DNA of 64,000 nt from Allobosea caraganae (GTDB lineage: Bacteria > Pseudomonadota > Alphaproteobacteria > Rhizobiales > Beijerinckiaceae): the NCBI RefSeq assembly GCF_003351345.1, contig NZ_QQTO01000033.1, positions 1-64,000 of the forward strand, written 5' to 3'. Both the position numbers and the translations under genes were made by a program. Shown here piece after piece: positions 40,137 to 49,207 of this stretch; positions within the stretch are counted from its first letter, which is position 1, and each line of letters begins with the position of its first letter. The notes below the pieces were generated by a model. The model searched no databases, was not told the DNA's origin, and worked only from the letters and a program-made list of their open reading frames with translations.

Positions 40137-41118
40137 GCGCGGCCTCCCGCAAGGGGAAATGGCAGGCGGCGGCGTGGCCCGATGGTGGCAGGCCGGGCTT
40201 GTGCTCGCGGCAGAAGCTGGTCGCGCTGCCGCAGCGCGGGTTGAAGGCGCAGCCGGCGGGAATGGCGTTGAGCCGCGGCATCGAGCCGTCGATCTGGTTG
40301 AGCTCGGCATGGCGCTGGTGGACGCTCGGGATCGAGGCCATCAGCCCGGCCGTGTAGGGGTGGCGCGGCCGGCGCGTGACCTCCTCGACCGGGCCGATCT
40401 CGACGATGCGCCCGGCATACATCACGGCGACGCGGTCGGCGGTCTCGGCGATGACGCCCATGTCGTGGGTGACCAGCATGATCGCCGTGCCATGCTCGCG
40501 GCAGAGCCGCTTCAGCAAGGTGGTGATCTGGGCCTGGATGGAGACGTCGAGCGCCGTCGTCGGCTCGTCGGCGATGATCAGCTTCGGCTCGGCGCAAAGC
40601 GCGAGCGCGATGACGACGCGCTGGCGCATGCCGCCGGAGAACTGGTGCGGATGCTGGTCGATCCGGGTCTCGGCGGCGGGGATGCCGACCTCCCTGAGCA
40701 ATTGCAGGGCGCGCTCCCGCGCCTGCGCCTTGCTGACCGGCAGGTGGGTCATGATGGTTTCGACGAGCTGGTCGCCGACGGTCAGCAGCGGGTGCAGCGA
40801 GGTCAGCGGATCCTGGAAGATCGCGCCGATCTGGCGGCCGCGCAGCTTGCGCATCGCCTCGGCGGGGAGATCGTCGATGCGCTGGCCGTTGAGCAGGATG
40901 CTGCCGCCCGAAATCCGGCCGGGCGGATCGAGCAGCCCGATCACTGCCGTGCCGGTCAGCGACTTGCCCGCGCCGGATTCGCCGACCACGCCCAAAATCT
41001 CGCCGGGCGCGATCTCGAAGGAGACGCCGTCGAGCGCCGTCAGCGGGCCGCGGCGGCCGTCGAAGACGATGCGCAGGTCCTGGACCGAGAGCAGCGCGGC
41101 TGACGTCGGCGCATTCAT
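40129..41118 (-). CDS. Dipeptide/oligopeptide-type ABC transporter ATPase, DppD-like
   Basis: 329 residues. GVVGESGAGKSLTG, FQDPLTSLHP, FSGGMRQRVVIALAL, IIADEPTTALD and LVTHDMGVIAETADRVAVMYAGRIVEIG are intact; C-terminal PAGCAFNPRCGSATSFC. Its ATG overlaps the stop of the upstream amidohydrolase by four bases and its end overlaps the DppF-like gene by eight. Confidence 0.9.
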   Translation of the reverse strand: MNAPTSAALLSVQDLRIVFDGRRGPLTALDGVSFEIAPGEILGVVGESGAGKSLTGTAVIGLLDPPGRISGGSILLNGQRIDDLPAEAMRKLRGRQIGAIFQDPLTSLHPLLTVGDQLVETIMTHLPVSKAQARERALQLLREVGIPAAETRIDQHPHQFSGGMRQRVVIALALCAEPKLIIADEPTTALDVSIQAQITTLLKRLCREHGTAIMLVTHDMGVIAETADRVAVMYAGRIVEIGPVEEVTRRPRHPYTAGLMASIPSVHQRHAELNQIDGSMPRLNAIPAGCAFNPRCGSATSFCREHKPGLPPSGHAAACHFPLREAAHA

Positions 41119-42620
41119 GCGGCGGCCTCCTTGCGTGCGATCGGATAGCTCGACGAGAAGATCTCGCTCATCGGCGGGTGGCCATGGGTGCGCTCGGGAT
41201 AGCGCGCCATCACGCCCTCGAACTGCGCCTGCGCCCGCTTCTTGTCGGCGGCTTCATCGATCTCTGGGATGATCCGGTCCTCCATGACGAAGCGGCCGTC
41301 GATGATCACGGTCGAGAAGTCGCGGCCGTGGCCGGCGAGCAGCATGGTCTGGATCGGGTCGATGACCTGGCCGAGATGCGGGCGGTCGAGGTCGAACACC
41401 GTGATATCAGCGCGGCTGCCCGGCTGGAGCCGGCCGAGATCGGGCCGGCCGAGCGCGTCTGCGCCGCCGATTGTGGCCGCGTCATAGTAGTCCTCGCTGC
41501 GCACGTCGGTGGCGTTGCCGGCCATGACGCGGGCGAGGATCATGCCGACCTGCAGGTTCATGATCATGTCGGGCGGGCTCGTATCGGTGCCCATGCCGAT
41601 CTTCAGGCCCAGCGCGCGATAGCGGCCAAAATGGTCGATCGCGTTGCCGTGCCGGCCGGAGACCAGCGGGCAATGCACGATGGTCGATCCGGCGTCGCGG
41701 ATGATCTCGAGATCGCGGCCGGGACGGGCGATGTGCTTGCTGCCGGAGACGTAGGTACCGTGCGGCAGCAAGGTGCGCTCGTTGAGGAAGCCGAGCTTTT
41801 CCAGCCATTCCGGCGGGCTCATGCCATGCTGAGCGAGGACCAATTCGTATTCGATCTTCGACTGGCAGCAATGCAGCCGGACGGGAACGCCAAGCGAACG
41901 CCCCGCTGCAGCCGTGCGTTTAAGCAGCTCCGCCGTCGAGGTCTCGATCCGATCCGGCGCCAGCATGGTGCGGATCAATCCGCCGGCCGCGCCCTCGAAG
42001 CGCTCGCAGAAGGCGACGGCGGCATCGAGCTCCTTCAGGCCGCGCGCCTCGTCGTAATGCGTGGTGATCCTGCCGTCCGCCTCGACCACCTGGTTGCCGG
42101 TGCGATAGGCCGGGCCGAGATAGGCGCGCAGGCCGAGCGCGGCCGCGGCCTCGGCGGCATCCCCGAACTCCTCCGGCGTCTCGCCCCATTCGCGGTAGAA
42201 CAGCGAGGCGATCGGCAGCGCCGTCGTGATGCCGTTGCGGATCAGCGTGGCGAAGGCGTGCTTCTTCTGGAAGGCCAGCTCGTCGCGCGAGTACATCTCG
42301 TAGGGGCCGGCATCGAGATAGAAGCGCGGCCAGACGCGACCCTTCTTCCAGGCCGGCTGGTTGTCATAGGCGAGGATGGTGGTGTCGAGGTCGGAGAGCG
42401 CGTCGAGATCGACGAAGCCGGGGCCGATCAGCGCGTTTCCATAGTCGATCCGCCGCGCCACCTCGCCGGCAAAGTTATGCCCGGTGAAGACGACCGCGCC
42501 ATCCTCGAAGACGATCTCGCCATTCTCGATCAGGATATGGCGACTGTTGCGATGGCCAACGAGCCAGCGCGCCGTCAGCAGGATGCGGCCCTCTGGCCTC
42601 CTGGCAGCTTGCAGCGTCAC
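41115..42620 (-). CDS. Amidohydrolase (AtzA/TrzA-type) with altered first metal motif
   Basis: 501 residues. GTG start at 42620 overlaps the stop of the upstream deaminase-like gene (GTGA), so the longer frame is rejected. Barrel motifs RLHCCQSKIEY, TIVHCPLVSGRHGNAIDHFG, GMGTDTSPPDMI (metal Asp) and the SRADITVFDLDRP cap are chlorohydrolase-like. The first His-x-His is replaced: GPGFVDLDALSDLDTTIL has Asp and Leu. Metal ligation must therefore differ from ordinary amidohydrolases. Translationally coupled on both sides, in the middle of an importer operon; probable role is a second hydrolytic step on the imported compound. Confidence 0.82.
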   Translation of the reverse strand: MTLQAARRPEGRILLTARWLVGHRNSRHILIENGEIVFEDGAVVFTGHNFAGEVARRIDYGNALIGPGFVDLDALSDLDTTILAYDNQPAWKKGRVWPRFYLDAGPYEMYSRDELAFQKKHAFATLIRNGITTALPIASLFYREWGETPEEFGDAAEAAAALGLRAYLGPAYRTGNQVVEADGRITTHYDEARGLKELDAAVAFCERFEGAAGGLIRTMLAPDRIETSTAELLKRTAAAGRSLGVPVRLHCCQSKIEYELVLAQHGMSPPEWLEKLGFLNERTLLPHGTYVSGSKHIARPGRDLEIIRDAGSTIVHCPLVSGRHGNAIDHFGRYRALGLKIGMGTDTSPPDMIMNLQVGMILARVMAGNATDVRSEDYYDAATIGGADALGRPDLGRLQPGSRADITVFDLDRPHLGQVIDPIQTMLLAGHGRDFSTVIIDGRFVMEDRIIPEIDEAADKKRAQAQFEGVMARYPERTHGHPPMSEIFSSSYPIARKEAAA

Positions 42621-43813
42621 GGCGCGGTCCGGATCGAGACGCCGTCGCGGGCGACGATCTTGCCGCGCTTGATCACGCGGCGCCTGGGCGACCGGGTGAC
42701 GATCGCCTCTGCGACCGTCTCGCCCGGCACCAGCACGAGGTCGGCGATAAAGCCCTCGTCGATGCCGTAGCCGGCAACCTCCATCACCCTGGCGCCCTGG
42801 CAGGTGCAGACGTCGAGGCCGAGCCGCAGCTCGTCGTCGCGGCGAAAGTTGTTGCGCAGGCCGATGAACATGGCGCGCTCCAGCATGTCGGCATTGCCGT
42901 AGGGGCCCCAGGTGTCGCGGATGCCGTCGGACCCGGAGCAGACCCGGATGCCGGCTTCGAGCAGCTTCTTCACCGGCGGGGCCGGGCGGCTCGCCGGGCC
43001 CGTCGTCATGATGGCGATGTCGAGCTCGGCGAGCCCGGCGATCAGCGGGTCGATCAGCGCCGGGTCGGGCGTGCCCAGGCAGAAGGCGTGGCTGATCGTG
43101 ACCTTGCCCTGCATGCCGAGCGCGCGGGTGCGCTCGATGATCATGTCCATCGAGAAGGCGCCGACCTCGCCGGGCTCGTGCAGGTGGATGTCGAGTGGCT
43201 TGCCGTAGCGCTGGCAGAGCGCGAACACGGCGTCGAGATGGCCCTTCGGGTCGCGGTCGATCGTGCACGGGTCGAGCCCGCCGACGACTTCCGCGCCGAG
43301 CTTCATCGCCTCGTCCATCAGCTCCAGCGTGCCCGGCCGGCGCAGCAGGCCCGATTGCGGGAAGGCGACGATCTCGATGTCGACGATGTCGCGATACTCG
43401 TCGCGGGTACGCATCACGCCCTCGATGCCCCACATGCCATGCTCGGTGTCGACGTCGACATGGCTGCGGATATGGGTCGAGCCCATCAGCGAGGACTGGA
43501 TGCTCTGGCGCGCCGACTGGCGGTAGGGATCGATGCCGAGTGCGCGCTTGTTCATGCGCTCGTTGTCGATCTTGTCGAGCAGCTTCGGGCCGACCTCGTT
43601 GACGTACCAGGGCAGGCCCCAGAGGCTCTTGTCGAGATGGGTATGGGCCTCGACCAGGCCGGGCAGCACGATATCACCGCGACCGTCCTCGACCGCGACG
43701 CCCTCCGGAGCCGTCAATCCCTTGCCGATGCGTGCGATGCGCCCGGCCTGGAGCAGCATGTCGGTCGGTGCGCCGGCATAGGGGCGGATGTTGCGCAGCA
43801 GCAGGTCGGCCAT
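42617..43813 (-). CDS. Cytosine deaminase-like amidohydrolase (CodA family)
   Basis: 398 residues. Visible metal and catalytic motifs: GLVEAHTHLDKSLWG (His-x-His, Asp), IHLHEPGEVG (His and catalytic Glu), TISHAFCLG (His) and VCSGSDGIRDTWGPYG (Asp), the CodA pattern. VDTEHGMWGIEGVMRTRDEY is also CodA-like. These deaminate cytosine, isocytosine, or ring amidines such as 5-methylcytosine or atrazine breakdown products. 22 bp after dppC; the following amidohydrolase overlaps it by GTGA. Confidence 0.85.
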   Translation of the reverse strand: MADLLLRNIRPYAGAPTDMLLQAGRIARIGKGLTAPEGVAVEDGRGDIVLPGLVEAHTHLDKSLWGLPWYVNEVGPKLLDKIDNERMNKRALGIDPYRQSARQSIQSSLMGSTHIRSHVDVDTEHGMWGIEGVMRTRDEYRDIVDIEIVAFPQSGLLRRPGTLELMDEAMKLGAEVVGGLDPCTIDRDPKGHLDAVFALCQRYGKPLDIHLHEPGEVGAFSMDMIIERTRALGMQGKVTISHAFCLGTPDPALIDPLIAGLAELDIAIMTTGPASRPAPPVKKLLEAGIRVCSGSDGIRDTWGPYGNADMLERAMFIGLRNNFRRDDELRLGLDVCTCQGARVMEVAGYGIDEGFIADLVLVPGETVAEAIVTRSPRRRVIKRGKIVARDGVSIRTAP

Positions 43814-43835
43814 CGTTTCCTCGTCAGGTTTCTTG

Positions 43836-44768
43836 TCAGCGGAGTTTCGGGTTCAGCGCGTCGCGCAGCCAGTCGCCGAGCAGGTTGACGCTGAGCACGA
43901 TCAGGCCGAGCTGCAGCGACGGGAACACCACCAGCCACCACGAGCCGGAGAACAGGTACTGGTTGCCGATGCGGATCAGCGTGCCGAGCGAGGGCTGGGT
44001 GATCGGCATGCCGACGCCGAGGAAGGACAGCGTCGCTTCCGAGAGGATGGCGAGGCCGAGATTGAGCGTCGCCGCGACCATGACCGGCGTCAGCGTGTTC
44101 GGCAGGATGTGCCGCCGCATGATCCGCGACGGCGCGACCTTGATGATGCGCGCGGCGAGCACGTATTCCTTGCGGCGCTCGACCATGGTCGAGGCGCGGA
44201 CGGTGCGGGCGTACTGCACCCAGTTGGTCAGCGAGATCGAGACGACGAGCACGACCGCGGCGAAGGGCTCGCGCAGCGGCGGCGGCAGCAATTCGCGGAA
44301 GATGGCGCTGACCAGGATCGCCATCAGCAGGGTCGGGATCGAGAGCACGGTGTCGCCAAGCCGCATCAGCAGGTTGTCGATGCGCCCGCCATGGAAGCCG
44401 GCGACCAGCCCGATGGTGACGCCGAGTCCCATCGAGACGACGACGCTGGCGAAGCCGATGATCAGCGACACCCGCGTGCCATAGAGGATGGCGGAGAGCA
44501 CGTCGCGGCCCTGCGGGTCGGTGCCGAGCAGGAAGGGCCATTCGCCATCCTTGCTCCAGATCGGCGGGATCTCGGCCTTGTCGATGAAGACCTGGCTCAG
44601 GTCGTAGGGGTTCTGCGGTGCGATCAGCGGCGCCAGGAAGGCGCTGGCGATCAGCAGGAACAGGACCAGCGCCGAGAGCCAGGCGGCCGGCGTGCGCTTG
44701 AAGCTCCAGCCGATATCGCTGTCGAGAAAGCGGCGCAGGCGGCCGGGCCGTGCGGCGTCAGCGGGCAT
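43836..44768 (-). CDS. Dipeptide/oligopeptide-type ABC transporter permease, DppC-like
   Basis: 310 residues from ATG 44768; the upstream extension overlaps dppB and is not needed. Six membrane segments; FLLGTDPQGRDVLSAILYGTRVSLIIGFASV, EYVLAARIIKVAPSRIMRRHILPNTLTPVMVAATLNLGLAILSEATLSFLGVG (the EAA loop) are typical. Overlaps dppB by 11 bases. Confidence 0.9.
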   Translation of the reverse strand: MPADAARPGRLRRFLDSDIGWSFKRTPAAWLSALVLFLLIASAFLAPLIAPQNPYDLSQVFIDKAEIPPIWSKDGEWPFLLGTDPQGRDVLSAILYGTRVSLIIGFASVVVSMGLGVTIGLVAGFHGGRIDNLLMRLGDTVLSIPTLLMAILVSAIFRELLPPPLREPFAAVVLVVSISLTNWVQYARTVRASTMVERRKEYVLAARIIKVAPSRIMRRHILPNTLTPVMVAATLNLGLAILSEATLSFLGVGMPITQPSLGTLIRIGNQYLFSGSWWLVVFPSLQLGLIVLSVNLLGDWLRDALNPKLR

Positions 44769-45750
44769 TGGCGGCTCCCGAGATCGCGTCGTCGCGCAGG
44801 CGCGGGTCGACGAAGGCATAGAGCAGGTCGACCAGCGTGTTCAGCGAGACGAAGATGAAGGAGACGACGATCAGGTAGGCCGCCATCACCGGGATATCGA
44901 CGAAGGTCACGGCCTGGACGAAGAGCAGGCCCATGCCCGGCCATTGGAACACGGTCTCGGTCACCAGCGCGAAGGCGATCAGGTTGCCGATCTGTAGGCC
45001 GGTGACGGTGATCACCGGCATCAGGCAGTTGCGCAGGGCGTGGCGGAAATGCACGGAACGGAGCGTCAGGCCGCGCGCCCGGGCGAAGCGGATGAAGTCG
45101 GTCCGCATCGTCTCCAGCATCTCGGCGCGGACGAGCCGCATCACCAGCGTGATCTGGAAGAGCGAGAGCGTGATGCCGGGCAGGATCAGAGCGCGCCGGC
45201 CCGACGAGGTCAGGAAGCCGGTGCTCCACCAGCCGAGCTGCACGACCTCGCCGCGCCCGAAGGCGGGCAGCCATTGCAGCGTCACCGAGAAGACCAGGAT
45301 GAACAGGATGCCGAGCGCGAAGCTCGGCAGGGAGACGCCGAGCACCGAGACGAATTGCAGCGTCTTGGCGAGGAGGCTGTCGCGCCGGATCGCGGTGTAG
45401 ACCCCGAGCGGGATGCCGACCGCCAGCGACAGGAAGGTCGCGACCAGCACGAGCTCGAAGGTCGCCGGGAAGCGCTCGGAGATCAGCGTGAAGACGTCCT
45501 GCTGGTTGCGGAAGGAGATGCCGAAATCGCCGCGCAGCGCGTTGCCGACAAAGGTGGCGAATTGCAGCACGAAGCCCTTGTCGAGGCCGAGCCGCACGCG
45601 CAGTTCGTCGCGCTGCGCCTGGCTCGCCTGCTCGTTCAGCATCAGCTCGACGGGGTCGCCGACGAAGCGGAAGATCAGGAAGGCGAGGAAGGCGACCGCG
45701 AGCATGACGCCGGCCGCATTGAGCAGTCGCTTGAACAGGAAGGCCGGCAT
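44758..45750 (-). CDS. Dipeptide/oligopeptide-type ABC transporter permease, DppB-like
   Basis: 330 residues with six membrane segments; QLGLDKGFVLQFATFVGNALRGDFGISFRNQ and EMLETMRTDFIRFARARGLTLRSVHFRHALRNCLMPVITV (EAA loop) are DppB-type. 61 bp after the binding-protein gene; overlaps dppC. Confidence 0.9.
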   Translation of the reverse strand: MPAFLFKRLLNAAGVMLAVAFLAFLIFRFVGDPVELMLNEQASQAQRDELRVRLGLDKGFVLQFATFVGNALRGDFGISFRNQQDVFTLISERFPATFELVLVATFLSLAVGIPLGVYTAIRRDSLLAKTLQFVSVLGVSLPSFALGILFILVFSVTLQWLPAFGRGEVVQLGWWSTGFLTSSGRRALILPGITLSLFQITLVMRLVRAEMLETMRTDFIRFARARGLTLRSVHFRHALRNCLMPVITVTGLQIGNLIAFALVTETVFQWPGMGLLFVQAVTFVDIPVMAAYLIVVSFIFVSLNTLVDLLYAFVDPRLRDDAISGAANAR

Positions 45751-45811
45751 CGCGCGCGCTCCGTTCAGGAGGGCGGCCGGACCTGCGCGATCCGGCCGGG
45801 GACAGGTCGGC

Positions 45812-47380
45812 TCACTTCATCCTGGTCAGCCAGAGCCGCGGCTTGTTGTCCGAGGCCTGGACGGTCGATTCGACGTTCTTGCCGATCGCCCAGGCCATCG
45901 GCTGCTGGTGCAAGGGTATGAAGAGCTGCTCGGCCTTGGCGATCTTGAGGGCCTCCTGCATCATCGGGATGCGCTTGGCGTTGTCGAGCTCGACGCCGGC
46001 CTTGTCGGTCAGCGCGTCGATGCGCGGGTCGCCCCAATTGCCCCAGTTGAACACGCCGCCCGTGCCGCTCTTCGAGCGCAGCACCTGCACCAGCAGCGAG
46101 TAGGCATCGATCATCGGCTCGTTGGCCCAGCCGAACGAGATCACGTCGAACTCGCCCTTGACCCGCTTGGGCGCCTGCTGGCTGCGCGGCGCCAGGCTGA
46201 GATTGGGCTTGAGCCCCGCACGCGACCACATCGAGGCGACCGCCTGGCAGAACTCCTCCTCGTTGACGAGCGAGTCGCTCTGGCAGTTCATCTGGAAGGA
46301 GAAGCCGTTGGGGTAGCCGGCGGCGGCGAGCAGCTTCTTGGCGCCGTCGAGGTCGAAGGGCAGGCGCACGTCCTGCGACGGCTCGTAGCCGGGGATGGCG
46401 GGCGCGACGAGCGCGCCGGTATTGCGCGAAAGGCCGCGCATGGCGCGCTTCTGCACCGCGTCGATGTCGATGGCGCGGTACATCGCCTCGCGGACGCGGA
46501 TGTCCTTGAGCGGGTTCTTGTCCTTGACGTCGCTCTCGAACAGCGCGTTGCCGAGGTTGAAGGCGAAGAAGACCGAGCGCAGCTCGCTGGTCTGCAGCAC
46601 CTTGACGTCGGGCGAGGCCGAGAGCCGCGGCAGGTCCTGCAGCGGCGCGACATTGGTGAAGTCGATCTCGCCGGAGAGCAGGGCGGCGACGCGGGTCGCG
46701 GCCGAGGTGATCGGCGTGAACTCGATCCGGTCGATGTTGTGCTGCGGCTTGTCCCACCAGTTCGGGTTCTTGATGAAGACGGTCTTCGAATCGGCCCGGC
46801 GCGATTCGATCGAGAACGGTCCGGTGCCGTTGGCGTTGTCGGTGGCGTAGCCCTTGACGCCCTTGCCGGAATCCGTTGGCAGCAGGCTGTTATTGGCCTC
46901 CATCCACTCCTTGTCGAAGATGTAGATGTTGGTCAGGTCGTTGAGCAGCAGCGGGTAGGGGCCGTTGACCTCGATCTCGACGGTGTAGTCGTCGATCTTC
47001 TTCGAGCTCTTATAGGCCGGCAGGTTGCCCTTCAGCGGCGAGGTCTCGTGGGTGACGCGGTCGAGAGAGGCGATCACATCGTCGGCGGTGAACGGGTTGC
47101 CGTTATGGAACTTGACGCCCTGGCGCAGCTTGAAGCGCCAGGTGGTCGGCGTCGGCGTCTCCCATGACTCCGCCAGCGCCGGCTCGATCTTGAGGTCGCC
47201 GGTATAGCGCACCAGCCCCTCATAGACGTGGTTGAGCACCGAGAGCGTGAAGGTCTCGCCGAAGGAATAGGGGTCGAGCGAGGCGATCTCGCGCGCCGCG
47301 CCCCATTTCAGCGTCTTCGCCTCTGCAGCGCCGGTGAGCGCGAGCGCGGCGACGGCAGCCAGCAGCCAATGCTTCTTCAT
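45812..47380 (-). CDS. Peptide/opine-type ABC transporter substrate-binding protein, DppA-like
   Basis: 522 residues, family size. Signal MKKHWLLAAVAALALTGAAEA; SBP_bac_5 features: LNHVYEGLVRYTGDLKIEPALAESWE, TTWRFKLRQGVKFHNGNPFTADDVIASLDRV, FSIESRRADSKTVFIKNPNWWDKP, VREAMYRAIDIDAV, QRQQ-like loop absent. First gene of the minus-strand operon: binding protein, two permeases, two amidohydrolases, two ATPases. Divergent from the GntR operon, sharing the operator at 47509. Confidence 0.9.
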   Translation of the reverse strand: MKKHWLLAAVAALALTGAAEAKTLKWGAAREIASLDPYSFGETFTLSVLNHVYEGLVRYTGDLKIEPALAESWETPTPTTWRFKLRQGVKFHNGNPFTADDVIASLDRVTHETSPLKGNLPAYKSSKKIDDYTVEIEVNGPYPLLLNDLTNIYIFDKEWMEANNSLLPTDSGKGVKGYATDNANGTGPFSIESRRADSKTVFIKNPNWWDKPQHNIDRIEFTPITSAATRVAALLSGEIDFTNVAPLQDLPRLSASPDVKVLQTSELRSVFFAFNLGNALFESDVKDKNPLKDIRVREAMYRAIDIDAVQKRAMRGLSRNTGALVAPAIPGYEPSQDVRLPFDLDGAKKLLAAAGYPNGFSFQMNCQSDSLVNEEEFCQAVASMWSRAGLKPNLSLAPRSQQAPKRVKGEFDVISFGWANEPMIDAYSLLVQVLRSKSGTGGVFNWGNWGDPRIDALTDKAGVELDNAKRIPMMQEALKIAKAEQLFIPLHQQPMAWAIGKNVESTVQASDNKPRLWLTRMK

Positions 47381-47508
47381 CGATCTCTCCTCTCGATGAG
47401 CCTCGGCGCGTTCGGCGCTCGTGCGGCCCGCTACCCCTCGTTGCTGCCGCCATTTTAACCAGCGTGGCGCATTCTGCGGCAGTTCGTGTGCGATTAATAA
47501 TCAATCTT

Positions 47509-47537
47509 GCATACGATTGAGAGATCGTATTGTATGC
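47509..47537. promoter_or_regulatory. Inverted repeat GCATACGAT-N6-ATCGTATTGTATGC, candidate GntR operator
   Basis: ATACGAT (47511-47517) and ATCGTAT (47524-47530) are perfect inverted 7-mers with TGAGAG between; GCATAC and GTATGC add a second, offset symmetry. Between the divergent DppA-like and GntR genes. Form (AT-rich, TAC/GTA half sites) resembles FadR/VanR-type GntR operators. Confidence 0.6.
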
Positions 47538-47631
47538 GATTATTGAAGACAAGGGAAAAACTGGAGTGGAGCGGCATCCCGTGTCATCGAGTGGCCAACA
47601 TCTCTCGGAACCAACGCGAAACCTGGCCGCC

Positions 47632-48339
47632 ATGACGGAATCCCGTGCCCCCGGATTGCGTGCGCAATCCGTATACCGAGCGCTCCGGCGCGCGATCATC
47701 GAGCAGGCGCTGAAGCCCGGCATGAAGCTGCCTGAGGATACGATCGGCGAGCAGCTCGGCGTCAGCCGCACGCTGGTGCGCGAGGCCTTCGGGCGGCTCG
47801 CCATCGAGGGCCTGGTCGAGCTGAAGCCGAACAAAGGCGCCTCGGTGGCCTATCCGACGCTGGAGGAGGCGCGCGACGTCTTCGACGTCCGGCGCGGGCT
47901 GGAGCGGCAGGTGGCGGAGAGCCTCGCGGGGCGTCTGACCGCGGCGCAGGCAGCCGAGCTCGAGGAGCATGTCCGCCTGGAGGAGAGGGCGCATGGCCAG
48001 GACGGGCCGGAATCGATCCGGCTCGCCGGCGAATTCCACATCAAGCTCGCCGAGATGACCGGCAACGCGCTGCTGCTGCGCTATGTCCAGGAGGTCAGCT
48101 CGCGCTGCTCGCTGATCCTGGCGATCTACGGCCGCCCGCATTCCTCCGATTGCGCCGTCTCGGAGCACCGCCAGCTGATCGAGGCGCTGCGCTCGGGCGA
48201 TGGCGCTCGCGCCGCCAGCCTGATGGACCATCATTTGCAGGCCGTGGTGACGCGCGCGCTGCTGACGCCGCGCGGCGAACGCGACATTCGCGACCTGCTC
48301 GCGCCCTACGCACTGAGCGAAGGACTCAATCCATCGTGA
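47632..48339 (+). CDS. GntR-family (FCD) transcriptional regulator
   Basis: 235 residues from ATG 47632; frame-open starts at GTG 47581 and TTG 47530 are possible, the latter lying inside the palindromic operator and so less likely. N-terminal winged HTH: SVYRALRRAIIEQALKPGMKLPEDTIGEQLGVSRTLVREAFGRLAIEGLVELKPNKGASV. C-terminal FCD domain: ARDVFDVRRGLERQVAESLAGRL, EFHIKLAEMTGNALLLRYVQEVSSRCSLI and SEHRQLIEALRSGDGARAASLMDHH give the metal-ligand pattern (Asp-His-His-His). Overlaps the next gene by four bases (GTGA), so it belongs to that operon and likely also controls the divergent importer. Confidence 0.87.
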   Translation: MTESRAPGLRAQSVYRALRRAIIEQALKPGMKLPEDTIGEQLGVSRTLVREAFGRLAIEGLVELKPNKGASVAYPTLEEARDVFDVRRGLERQVAESLAGRLTAAQAAELEEHVRLEERAHGQDGPESIRLAGEFHIKLAEMTGNALLLRYVQEVSSRCSLILAIYGRPHSSDCAVSEHRQLIEALRSGDGARAASLMDHHLQAVVTRALLTPRGERDIRDLLAPYALSEGLNPS

Positions 48340-49034
48340 CCATCCATGCCCGCCCGGACACGCCGCCTGCCGACACAGCGCCGGTCGTCACCTTCGACTT
48401 CGCCGCCCTGACGCCCCGCGAGCGCTACAAGCTCCTGATCGGCGCCGTCGTGCCGCGGCCGATCGCGCTGGTGACGACGGTCGATGCGCAGGGCGTGGTC
48501 AACGCGGCCCCGTTCAGCTTCTTCAACTGCCTCTCGGCCGACCCGGCGATCCTGGCGCTCGGCGTCGAGTACCGACAGGTGGGCGGCCAGAAAGACACCG
48601 GCCGCAACGTCCGCGAGACGCTGTCCTTTACGGTGAACATCGTCTCCGACGCGCTGCTCGCGGGCATGAACGTCTGCGCCGTGCCGTTCGAGCCGGGTAT
48701 CGACGAACTGGCCGAGGCGGGATTGACCGCGATGCCGGGCGTAAAAGTGCCCTGTCCGTGGATCGGCCAGGCTCCCGCGGCCTTCGAGTGTAGGCACCAC
48801 ACCACGCTCGGCATCGGCAATTCGCGCGAGATCATTTTGGGCGAGGTCGTCTACGCGCATTTCCGCGCCGACACGGTCGATGCCAACCGGCACTATGTCG
48901 ACCCCGTCGCCCTCGACGCGATCGGCCGCATGGGCGGGCACGGCTACGCCACGACGCGCGACTATTTCGACCTGCCGACCATGTCGGTCGATGCCTGGCG
49001 CGGCGATCCCGCCCTGGCGAACGCCCGCCGTTGA
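48336..49034 (+). CDS. Flavin reductase-like domain protein (FMN-binding split barrel)
   Basis: 232 residues with a GTG start overlapping the GntR stop. LTPRERYKLLIGAVVPRPIALVTTVDAQGVVNAAPFSFFNCLSADPAILALG and KDTGRNVRETLSFTVNIVSDAL are the FMN-binding core of the DIM6/NTAB/flavin reductase family. Members reduce FMN with NAD(P)H for partner oxygenases or act as oxidoreductases themselves. Sits between GntR and formamidase. Confidence 0.85.
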   Translation: MTIHARPDTPPADTAPVVTFDFAALTPRERYKLLIGAVVPRPIALVTTVDAQGVVNAAPFSFFNCLSADPAILALGVEYRQVGGQKDTGRNVRETLSFTVNIVSDALLAGMNVCAVPFEPGIDELAEAGLTAMPGVKVPCPWIGQAPAAFECRHHTTLGIGNSREIILGEVVYAHFRADTVDANRHYVDPVALDAIGRMGGHGYATTRDYFDLPTMSVDAWRGDPALANARR

Positions 49035-49207
49035 GCCCTGCGCGGCTCGGGGCTGCAAAAGCGATCTGCATGCTGGCACGCGGGTTGCGATGCGGCAGCC
49101 ATGGTTGCGGCGAGCGCTGGTCCCACTAGCATCGCTGCTTCCGGCGCCGCGGCGGCTCGATTCGTCCCGGCGTCGCTCCTGAAGCCCCGACAAGACTGGC
49201 AGCACCC

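Noticed and set aside
42621..43433. Fusion of the two amidohydrolases into one 772-residue protein
   Set aside because: The upstream part is the wrong frame of the CodA-like gene; GTGA overlap indicates two coupled genes.
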